From positions 8,838 through 41,681 of the forward strand of contig CAJTOR010000031.1 in assembly GCA_910577675.1 (NCBI GenBank): a stretch of 32,844 nt of DNA, in the 5' to 3' direction. This document shows positions 1 through 5,561 of the stretch, piece by piece. The DNA comes from an uncultured Lachnospiraceae bacterium (GTDB lineage: Bacteria; Bacillota; Clostridia; Lachnospirales; Lachnospiraceae). Under the pieces are notes generated by a model. The model saw only the letters and a list, made by a program, of their open reading frames with translations, had not been told where the DNA came from and did not search any database. Positions within the stretch are counted from its first letter, which is position 1. Each line of letters starts with the position of its first letter. The translations under genes were made by a program, and so were the position numbers.

Positions 1-169
1 CCCTTTGGTCGGACTGCAAATCAGCGCCGGTATAATGTCTGACGACATTATACCATGTCAATTCGACATGTTCCCTCCGGGGGATGCGCATGATTTGCCA
101 TGGAAATACTCCTCCCTTTGGTCGGACTGCAAATCAGCGCCGGTATAATGTCTGACGACATTATACCAT
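1..169. repeat. 56-bp direct repeat (two copies, 113-bp period) with internal hairpins
   Basis: Positions 1-56 and 114-169 are identical over 56 bp, so the period is 113 bp, and the array may continue beyond the left window edge. Each copy ends in a hairpin with 11-bp arms (29-39 and 44-54 in copy 1, arm GGTATAATGTC, loop TGAC). A second hairpin (54-59/65-70, arm CATGTC) follows in the spacer. Read on the minus strand, the unit carries a GGGAGGAG motif followed 7 nt later by ATG and a 16-codon frame, which ends inside the hairpin. The structure resembles an intergenic repeated palindromic module; I do not recognise a named family. Confidence 0.75.
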
Positions 170-362
170 ATCATAAATCCATATACACCATAAAATTTAA
201 AATAATCCATTTATATTGAGAACTTTTCCATCCCATATCCTTCTCCCTCAACCATGTAACAATCTGTACTGATAGAACCTACCACTCTCCTTCCCTATCA
301 ATAAAACCATGTACATATTAGCATTTACATTACAATCTTGTAATACTATAGTACAATATTCC
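170..362. other. AT-rich intergenic stretch
   Basis: AT-rich sequence lies between the repeat module and the stop codon of the AAA-ATPase/nuclease-like gene. I see no convincing terminator, promoter or coding frame here. Confidence 0.4.
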
Positions 363-1937
363 CTAAACCTTTGCACGTTCTATTTTACAGCTATGACCTA
401 CCTCTTTTTTATCTTTCTCATAATTTATCCCAACAAGAACCACTTCGCCAGAATAACCTTTTAAAACATCCGCATATTTCTTGTTTTTTATCTGCCAAAT
501 TGCAGTCTGTGCCGCCTTATTATATTTCAACTCCACCACAATTGCAGGCTTACCCCTCCCTGGCAACGGCAGGAATACAATGTCCGCATACCCATACCCT
601 GCGGGCATCTCCCGGATTATCTTGTAATCCTTCCTCGCGCTCCAGTATGCCAGTATAACCGCACAGCCCATTGCAAACTCATTATTATAATCCAGGTTTG
701 ATGCTATTTCCGTATGTGCATGGTCAAGTGCTGCCGCAACCGCAGTTTCCCTGCCCTCCAAAGTATTTAAAAGCAACCTCTCAGAGTCCGTGATAACTTT
801 CATTACGTTCTCCCAACCGCCCACTCTCATTGCACGTCGGAACTCACCCATAATCTCATTATTTGGGATAAATGCTTTCTCTTCCACCGAATCATATGCT
901 AAATATCCAAGATGGATCAACAAGGTCAATACATCATCTTTCATATGGAGATTGCGCATATCATTCACAAAATTACCTGTATCAACAGCAACCATTTCAC
1001 CGCCAAGCATCTGTATAACCGCATCCCGCAGCCCATCAAAGTTCATATCAATATAAATTTTTAGGGCTTCATAAGTTTCTGTGGCAGTCCAGTAATTCGA
1101 ACACTCCCGACAAAGCATCGCATCCACCACGGATTTCGGGTTAAAAACATGCTTAACTTTCTTTAGCTGATAACCGTCATACCAGCTACATACTTCTTCT
1201 ATATCAATATCAAACCGTCCGCAAAGCTCTTTTACTTCCTCTTCGGTAAACCCTGTATACTCTTCCAGTTCCCTTTGGTTTGTCATGGAATATTCCGTAA
1301 ACATATTTAAGGCAGAATGCACCCCGTACTTCTTAACAGGCAAAATCCCCGTCATATAGGCAAGTGCCACATATGGCTGATCCTTTAAAAGATCGCGCAG
1401 GAAATCAAGATATTGCTTCTGTAGCCCCTCCGAATCCTGACACTCCCGCATCACGCAGTCCCACTCGTCAATCAGGAAAAGAAATGTCCGTTCCGTCTTT
1501 GCATAAATCCTGCGCAGCGCATCCGCAAGCCCAAGATCCTGCCGCTTTAAGAACTCCCCATATTCCTCCCGGATTTCTTCAAGGACTTCCTCTTCTAAAT
1601 ATTCTGTTACCCCCCGCCCTTTTGTCCGGATCAGGAACTGCTGCATATTCAGGTAAATGACATCGTACTGATTTAGATGCTCCCTAAACCTTGGATCTCC
1701 CCCAATCTTCAACCCCTCAAACAACTCCCTGGAATCACATTTCCTGCTATAGTATGCTGAAAGCATTTCAAGTGCCATTGACTTACCAAAACGCCTCGGT
1801 CTGCTGACACAGATATACTTCTGTTTTGTATTCAAATACTTATTTGTATACTCGATCATCCCTGTCTTATCAACATAAATCTCAGAGCAAATCGATTCCA
1901 GGAACCCTTTATTTCCCGGATTTAAATAGATTCCCAT
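363..1937 (-). CDS. AAA-ATPase-like / PD-(D/E)XK nuclease-like protein
   Basis: This 524-residue protein has the two-part architecture of the AAA-ATPase_like plus DUF1703 (PDDEXK_9) family, which is very common in anaerobic gut Firmicutes. The N-terminal half has a Walker A motif SRPRRFGKS at residues 45-53 and a Walker B-like FLFLIDEWD near residue 155. The C-terminal end has a nuclease-like core: the Asp of GYADIV near residue 453 and the VVELKY motif near 470. The start is supported by a GGAGGGGG Shine-Dalgarno 5 nt upstream. A sigma-A-like promoter lies about 165 nt upstream, with a possible small ORF between. The biological role of this family is not established. Its presence next to repeats and a mobile element is typical of accessory DNA. 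I see no sign of truncation. Confidence 0.85.
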   Translation of the reverse strand: MGIYLNPGNKGFLESICSEIYVDKTGMIEYTNKYLNTKQKYICVSRPRRFGKSMALEMLSAYYSRKCDSRELFEGLKIGGDPRFREHLNQYDVIYLNMQQFLIRTKGRGVTEYLEEEVLEEIREEYGEFLKRQDLGLADALRRIYAKTERTFLFLIDEWDCVMRECQDSEGLQKQYLDFLRDLLKDQPYVALAYMTGILPVKKYGVHSALNMFTEYSMTNQRELEEYTGFTEEEVKELCGRFDIDIEEVCSWYDGYQLKKVKHVFNPKSVVDAMLCRECSNYWTATETYEALKIYIDMNFDGLRDAVIQMLGGEMVAVDTGNFVNDMRNLHMKDDVLTLLIHLGYLAYDSVEEKAFIPNNEIMGEFRRAMRVGGWENVMKVITDSERLLLNTLEGRETAVAAALDHAHTEIASNLDYNNEFAMGCAVILAYWSARKDYKIIREMPAGYGYADIVFLPLPGRGKPAIVVELKYNKAAQTAIWQIKNKKYADVLKGYSGEVVLVGINYEKDKKEVGHSCKIERAKV

Positions 1938-1958
1938 AATCCCCCTCCATCCTTTTCT

Positions 1959-2093
1959 TTAAATCATAGCCACAATATATCCTGATATATAACACTCCCG
2001 TAGCAAGCCACTCCCCCCAGTACAACCATCTGAAATAAATAAATCAGCTCCATACGCGTTCACCTCAATCCGATCTTCCACTGTATAAACCAT
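1959..2093 (-). CDS. Candidate 44-residue leader ORF
   Basis: A small open frame ends 21 nt before the start of the AAA-ATPase/nuclease-like gene, in the same direction. It begins MVYTVEDRIE and ends YIVAMI. The first ATG (2093) lies 8 nt past the -10 box of the upstream promoter, so translation from it would be nearly leaderless. A GTG at 2081, preceded by AAAAAAGGATGG, is an alternative start with a ribosome site. Codon choice looks coding-like, but I recognise no family. It could be a small protein, a leader peptide or chance. Confidence 0.35.
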   Translation of the reverse strand: MVYTVEDRIEVNAYGADLFISDGCTGGSGLLRECYISGYIVAMI

Positions 2094-2101
2094 CCTTTTT
2101 T

Positions 2102-2130
2102 ATTATAACAGATAATTTGATGGTTCACAA
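2102..2130 (-). promoter_or_regulatory. Sigma-A-like promoter for the 363-1937 gene
   Basis: Read on the minus strand, TTGTGA (2130-2125) and TATAAT (2107-2102) are separated by exactly 17 nt. Transcription would start near 2095 and run through the small leader ORF into the AAA-ATPase/nuclease-like gene. The -10 box is a perfect consensus and the -35 box matches at 4 of 6 positions. Confidence 0.55.
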
Positions 2131-2274
2131 TTTATTTATTCAAGCATTTGTCGTTACAGTTCCCGTTTCATTTCTTTCTTCCCGATATCTCCCTGAAATA
2201 TTTTCTTTTAGGAAAAGCACCAAATATTACCCCATCGCATAAAGTAATATAAACCTGGAGCGCCGAGGTGTCCT
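2131..2274. other. Upstream region of sigK
   Basis: This segment separates the divergent minus-strand promoter from the TTG start of sigK. It should hold the sporulation promoter of sigK (sigma-E dependent in characterised species). CATAAAGT at 2238-2245 resembles a sigma-E -10 box, but no convincing -35 element lies at the right distance. A GAGGTG ribosome-binding site is at 2265-2270. Confidence 0.3.
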
Positions 2275-2673
2275 TTGCAGGCTTTTTTAAAACCACTGAG
2301 CGCCAAGGAAGAAGCCAGACAACTGGAGCGGATGCGCGCCGGGTGCAGGGATGCACGCGAAATCCTGATCGAGCACAACCTGCGCCTGGTCGCACATATT
2401 GTAAAAAAATATAATCTCCCGGAACGGGATGCGGACGATTTCATCTCCATTGGAACAATCGGGCTGATAAAAGCCATCGATACTTTTAATCCGGGGAAAA
2501 ATATAAGACTTGCGACCTACGCTTCAAGATGTATTGATAATGCTATCCTCTCACAGATGCGTTTATGGTTACAAACCAGTCCCCCCAGAGCAGAAAAGAA
2601 CCAAAATGGCGTGTTCTGGCACAGGTTTCCGAAAATATTTATATCCTTTGTTCCACTTCGGACGGCTATGTGA
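2275..2673 (+). CDS. sigK: RNA polymerase sigma-K factor, N-terminal segment (interrupted gene)
   Basis: Residues 1-88 (codons to 2538) and the shared Asn codon 2539-2541 are the N-terminal part of SigK. Recognisable region 2 blocks are IEHNLRLVAHIVKKY (32-46), ISIGTIGLIKAID (57-69) and LATYASRCIDN (79-89). After the Asn codon the frame enters the inserted element and ends after 43 unrelated codons at a TGA (2671-2673), so the unexcised product lacks the end of region 2.4 and all of region 4. The missing part follows at 7342 in the matching frame. The start is a TTG with GAGGTG 4 nt upstream; a TAA at 2245-2247 limits the frame. There is no 20-residue hydrophobic pro-sequence as in B. subtilis, which matches my memory of the pro-less C. 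difficile SigK. Confidence 0.92.
   Translation: MQAFLKPLSAKEEARQLERMRAGCRDAREILIEHNLRLVAHIVKKYNLPERDADDFISIGTIGLIKAIDTFNPGKNIRLATYASRCIDNAILSQMRLWLQTSPPRAEKNQNGVFWHRFPKIFISFVPLRTAM
2539..2551. other. Left attachment junction of the skin element
   Basis: The crossover tetranucleotide AATG is at 2539-2542, directly followed by the element's inner arm; GCTATCCTC occupies 2542-2550. The same AATG recurs at 7342-7345 at the right junction, preceded by the reverse complement GAGGATAGC (7332-7340). Codon phase is identical on both sides: AAT is the Asn codon and G begins the Glu codon. Confidence 0.9.
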
Positions 2674-2684
2674 GGTATGCACCC

Positions 2685-3126
2685 ATGTATATCCATAGTT
2701 TCCGACTGATAGCCCCTCGCAGGCTCTTGGAAGCCCAATTATTCAATCAGCAGTATCAGAACTATAAAGATATTCAAAATGTACCGGATAGGCTTCGTTG
2801 GTGCCGTCATCACATGGGGTTGATGCAGAAAGAGGTTGCAGAATTGATTGGAATAACCAGAGGTCACTACATAGACTTTGAGGTTGGATGTGTAGACCAC
2901 TATCCGAAAGAAATCGTGGACAAGCTGGCAGACCTTTATCAGATACCCGTTGATGACCTACTGGATGATTACAATCGCTTCTTAATATAAAGGACAAGGA
3001 AAAATGATACGAAAATATCGTGAGAGCCTTTGCTTGAAAAAGAAACAGTTTGCCCGGTTGATAAAACTTGATCCGGGAACACTCAGGTGCTGGGATAATG
3101 ATGAAAAGCAGGTGTTCAAACTTTAA
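2685..3126 (+). pseudogene. Two-HTH XRE-like regulator, frameshifted
   Basis: The first part (2685-2990) starts MYIHSFRLIAPRR behind a TGAGGT ribosome site (2671-2676). It contains an XRE-type helix-turn-helix, MQKEVAELIGITRGHY, and ends YNRFLI at TAA 2988. One base on, the next frame continues smoothly as YKGQGKMIRKYRESL... with a second helix-turn-helix (KKKQFARLIKLDPGTLRCW), ending at TAA 3124-3126. A single extra A in the TTAATAT stretch at 2982-2988 explains the break. The second part may also be expressed alone from the ATG at 3004 (40 residues). Its end stops within a terminator-like hairpin, so the C-terminus looks trimmed. It could be a remnant regulator; a programmed shift is possible but unsupported. 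Confidence 0.65.
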
Positions 3127-3146
3127 AGAGTTTGTTCACCTGCTTT
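3105..3146. terminator. Bidirectional terminator between convergent genes
   Basis: The inverted repeat has an outer stem AAAGCAGGTG (3105-3114) pairing with 3137-3146, a TT/TT internal mismatch, then CAAACT (3117-3122) pairing with 3129-3134. The stop codons of the plus-strand HTH frame (3124-3126) and of the minus-strand 74-residue gene (3125-3123) overlap in the loop (TTTAAA). TTTCTCT follows on the plus strand and TTTTCAT on the minus strand, so it may work in both directions. Confidence 0.5.
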
Positions 3147-3347
3147 CTCTATGGATGCAGATTTTATAACTGCATCCAATAACTGTACCTTCTGATCAGA
3201 AGGACAATTCAGTTTTTTAATATGCTGATTGACCATATCTGCGTGGACACCGGCAACACGCTCTGCCAATTCACGCTGACCTTCTATGGTTTTTGGATAA
3301 TGGACAATTATATTGATTGGAGCACTCTTTCTTGCGATACCACGCAC
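3123..3347 (-). CDS. Small uncharacterised protein (74 aa) in the skin element
   Basis: A 74-residue frame reads MRGIARKSAPINIIVHYPKT at its N-terminus and has a highly polar remainder (GQRELAERVAGVH, HIKKLNCPSDQK). I have an impression of similar small proteins in other Lachnospiraceae mobile elements, but cannot name a function. The start is GTG, directly abutted by a GAGGGAG Shine-Dalgarno-like stretch, so the exact start is uncertain; a TAG lies 8 codons upstream. It is convergent with the HTH remnant and shares overlapping stop codons with it. As a small basic protein inside a recombinase-bearing element it is one candidate for a recombination directionality factor; nothing in the sequence proves this. 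Confidence 0.6.
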   Translation of the reverse strand: MRGIARKSAPINIIVHYPKTIEGQRELAERVAGVHADMVNQHIKKLNCPSDQKVQLLDAVIKSASIEKAGEQTL

Positions 3348-3383
3348 CTCCCTCGTTATTTCAGTCTATGAGAGAGAAGTTGT

Positions 3384-3461
3384 CCGCTATACCCCGGTAT
3401 TGGCAAAAGTGAACTGGCAAAAGCCTATGTGAAACAGCACAACAAAGAATATACAAATTGA
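3384..3461 (+). pseudogene. Remnant of a P-loop (STAND/NB-ARC-like) ATPase gene
   Basis: A short frame reads YPGIGKSELAKAYVKQHNK, then EYTN and TGA (3459-3461). GIGKS at 3396-3410 is a Walker A motif, and the following helix and spacing resemble the GGIGKTELA segment of STAND/NB-ARC ATPases. There is no start, and no continuation in any frame that I can follow, so it appears to be a debris fragment. The call rests on the Walker A block alone. Confidence 0.4.
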
Positions 3462-3486
3462 GTTCTTCTTCAGATTAGAATTGGCG

Positions 3487-3648
3487 ATGGTATATAGTAG
3501 ACATCTTGATGGTGTAAAATTGGCACATATAATTGCTATACGATATATGGGTGATGAACAATACCCTGTAGAACTCTCGGATTTTGATCTCCAGAAGGAT
3601 ATTAGATATGAAGAGTTAATTGAAAAGGCTGTAGAAATATATGGCTAA
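3487..3648 (+). CDS. Short unknown ORF, possibly a gene fragment (53 aa)
   Basis: A frame starting MVYSRHLDGVKLAH and ending AVEIYG is open from 3433 without an earlier ATG. Its composition (LSDFDLQKDIRYEELIEKA) looks like real coding sequence. No good ribosome-binding site precedes the ATG. It lies directly after the ATPase remnant in a different frame, so it may be another piece of the same decayed gene. I do not recognise it. Confidence 0.35.
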   Translation: MVYSRHLDGVKLAHIIAIRYMGDEQYPVELSDFDLQKDIRYEELIEKAVEIYG

Positions 3649-3746
3649 TGAAAATGGCAGTCACTACAGTGTGTTGCTTTTTCTAAGGCAAAAACACGAT
3701 TAACATGCGGGATAATTATTGTCACTAAAGCATATAATATGATTGC

Positions 3747-3863
3747 AGAATGGAAAAATGCAACAAGTCACAAAAATCTATTCTAAAAAGCGGATGATAT
3801 ATTGATTTTTGAAGTCTATCTGGATATAATAGAATAGAAAAACGCAACAAGTTGCAAAAATCT
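3747..3863. repeat. 33-bp imperfect direct repeat upstream of the AAA_14 ATPase
   Basis: Positions 3747-3779 and 3831-3863 are two 33-bp copies differing at 4 bases, 84 bp apart. The downstream copy contains GCAACAAGTTGC, an inverted repeat with 5-bp arms. It ends 6 nt before the AAGGAGG ribosome site of the ATPase gene, a position suited to an operator or a recombination scar. The intervening 3649-3746 region and the rest of the gap show no other gene. Confidence 0.6.
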
Positions 3864-3882
3864 TTCGCAAGGAGGTTTGGTG

Positions 3883-5178
3883 ATGGAGATTCGAAGAGAT
3901 TTTTATTTGGATAAGTTGATAAAAAGAAAAAACAATGGACTGATTAAGGTAATTACCGGTATTCGTCGATGTGGCAAATCCTATTTACTGAATAATCTGT
4001 TTTATCATCATTTACTGGAAAGCGGAGTTGATGCTGACCACATTATTCGTTTTGCATTTGATTCAGCAGATGATCTTTATCTCATTGGAGAAAGCCTGAT
4101 TCAGATTGAAAAGGAAAAGCGTGGAGTTGATCCTGAAAAGTTCATGGCATATATCCGTTCCAAAGTCGTAGATGAAGGAATGTATTATCTGCTTCTTGAT
4201 GAAATTCAGATATTGGATTGTTTTGAAGCTGTTTTGAACGGTTATCTGCGTAAAGATAATATGGATGTATTTGTGACCGGAAGCAATGCAAAATTACTGT
4301 CCAAAGACATTGCCACCGAGTTTGCCGGTCGTGGTGACGAGGTTCATATGTATCCCTTAAGCTTTGCCGAGTTTATGACCATTTACAACGGTGATAAGTA
4401 CATGGGATTATCTGAATATATGCTATACGGCGGTATCCCTCTGGTTGTTCTTCGCGAGGGAGCAAACGATAAGGCAGTTGCATTACAGAATCTGTTCAAT
4501 GAGATTTATCTTCGAGATATTACCAGGCGCAACCGAGTGAAGAATATGGGGGAACTGGAAGATTTGCTGAATATCCTTTCCTCTGCCATTGGTTCGCTGA
4601 CCAATCCGGAAAAATTGAAAAATACTTTCAAGACGGTAAAGAAATCCAGAATCACTTCCGCTACCATCAAGAAATATTTGGATTATTTTGAGGATTCATT
4701 CTTAATCGAATCAGCACAAAGATATGACATTAAAGGAAAGGCATATATTGAAACTCCAAAGAAATATTACTTTTCCGATCTTGGACTTCGCAATGCCAGA
4801 ATCAATTTCCGTCAGTTTGAGCAAACCCATTCTATGGAGAATGTAATTTATAATGAACTTCGTATGCGTGGTTACAGTGTGGATGTAGGTGTAATACCGA
4901 TTGCAGAGCGAAATCAGGAAGGTAAGGTTATCCGTAAACAACTTGAAGTTGATTTTGTATGCAATCTTGGTTCGTCCAGATACTATATCCAATCTGCATA
5001 CTCACTGCCAGATGAAGCGAAACATACTCAGGAAATTAGACCGTTCAGAAAGATTGATGATTCTTTCAAAAAGATTGTTATCACCAAAGATATTGTGCAG
5101 CCCTATTATGATGACTATGGAATTTTCATTGTAAACATTTATGACTTCCTTCTTGATCCGCAGATTCTCGAAAAATAA
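3883..5178 (+). CDS. AAA_14 / DUF4143 family ATPase
   Basis: This 431-residue protein belongs to the widespread single-domain ATPase family with an N-terminal AAA_14 module and a C-terminal DUF4143 module. Walker A is GIRRCGKS at residues 26-33 and Walker B is YYLLLDEIQ near 100-108. VFVTGSNAKLL is the sensor-like strand, and FAGRGDEVHMYPLSFAEF is a family hallmark. The C-terminus has EVDFVCN and YYIQSAYSL, a PD-(D/E)XK-like arrangement. The start is the ATG at 3883 with AAGGAGG (3869-3875) 7 nt upstream; two earlier TTG/GTG codons are less likely. The molecular role of this family is unknown. It is the only complete large cargo gene of the skin element besides the recombinase, and appears intact. 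Confidence 0.88.
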   Translation: MEIRRDFYLDKLIKRKNNGLIKVITGIRRCGKSYLLNNLFYHHLLESGVDADHIIRFAFDSADDLYLIGESLIQIEKEKRGVDPEKFMAYIRSKVVDEGMYYLLLDEIQILDCFEAVLNGYLRKDNMDVFVTGSNAKLLSKDIATEFAGRGDEVHMYPLSFAEFMTIYNGDKYMGLSEYMLYGGIPLVVLREGANDKAVALQNLFNEIYLRDITRRNRVKNMGELEDLLNILSSAIGSLTNPEKLKNTFKTVKKSRITSATIKKYLDYFEDSFLIESAQRYDIKGKAYIETPKKYYFSDLGLRNARINFRQFEQTHSMENVIYNELRMRGYSVDVGVIPIAERNQEGKVIRKQLEVDFVCNLGSSRYYIQSAYSLPDEAKHTQEIRPFRKIDDSFKKIVITKDIVQPYYDDYGIFIVNIYDFLLDPQILEK

Positions 5179-5191
5179 ATAATGTAAAGTC

Positions 5192-5281
5192 ATGTTGCGG
5201 AGATGTAAAGCCGATGTGGTGGAGTTTCTTGGTAGTGTTATGTACAATGAAACCACAGAAGCAAAGGAGGTTTTCAAATGA
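5192..5281 (+). CDS. Tiny ORF (29 aa), possible remnant
   Basis: A 29-codon frame reads MLRRCKADVVEFLGS and ends EVFK. Its composition looks protein-like, but no ribosome-binding site precedes it and a TAA lies 6 codons upstream. Its stop overlaps the ATG of the next tiny ORF (ATGA), which suggests either translational coupling or the worn end of an older gene. Confidence 0.25.
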   Translation: MLRRCKADVVEFLGSVMYNETTEAKEVFK

Positions 5282-5352
5282 AGCTTTACTTTTTGCTCAA
5301 TTTCCACTCAATCCACGCTCAATGTGTTTTGCACCCTCTTTCAGTAGAATGA
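5278..5352 (+). CDS. Tiny ORF (24 aa) with strong ribosome-binding site
   Basis: An AAGGAGG motif (5264-5270) lies 7 nt before an ATG opening a 24-codon frame (MKLYFLLNFHS... ending PLSVE). The strong site is the main support. I recognise no family; the ribosome site could instead be a remnant of a lost gene. The stop lies at the start of the nested inverted repeat upstream of the recombinase. Confidence 0.3.
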   Translation: MKLYFLLNFHSIHAQCVLHPLSVE

Positions 5353-5416
5353 AATTGCAATGAAGACAGCACCAAATCAAAAAATTCGGTGCTAATTCAA
5401 AACAAATCTACTGAAA
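5339..5416. repeat. Nested inverted repeats upstream of the recombinase gene
   Basis: Outer arms TTTCAGTAGA (5339-5348) and TCTACTGAAA (5407-5416) are perfect 10-bp complements. Inside them, AGCACCAAAT (5368-5377) pairs with ATTCGGTGCT (5384-5393) with one mismatch. The whole forms a 78-nt two-level hairpin, which could be a structured leader, a terminator isolating the recombinase promoter, or the ends of a small repeat element. Confidence 0.55.
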
Positions 5417-5491
5417 AGGGGCATTTTTTATGAACACAAACAAACCGCCCATTTCCTCGAATAATGATTTCATAGAAATACCTCCAATCTG

Positions 5492-5520
5492 TTTACTTTA
5501 TTGATACGCTATGTTATAAT
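5492..5520 (+). promoter_or_regulatory. Sigma-A-like promoter of the recombinase gene
   Basis: TTTACT (5492-5497) and a perfect TATAAT (5515-5520) are separated by 17 nt and lie about 42 nt before the recombinase ATG. It looks like a vegetative promoter. In B. subtilis the corresponding recombinase gene is driven by sigma-E with SpoIIID; I do not see a clear sigma-E site here. Confidence 0.5.
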
Positions 5521-5561
5521 ACCACAAGACACATCACATATCAAGATAAGGAGGATGTGAA

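Noticed and set aside
1..169. CRISPR array at the left edge
   Set aside because: Only two copies, a 56-bp repeat with internal hairpins and a 57-bp non-repeated part; no cas genes.
2210..2250. Sigma-E-type promoter for sigK (CATAAAGT at 2238)
   Set aside because: The -10-like box has no suitable -35 element at 14-16 nt; the nearby AAATATT is too close. Left as a weak note only.
5501..5520. TTGATA close to TATAAT as a promoter pair
   Set aside because: Spacing is only 8 nt; the TTTACT box at 17 nt fits better.
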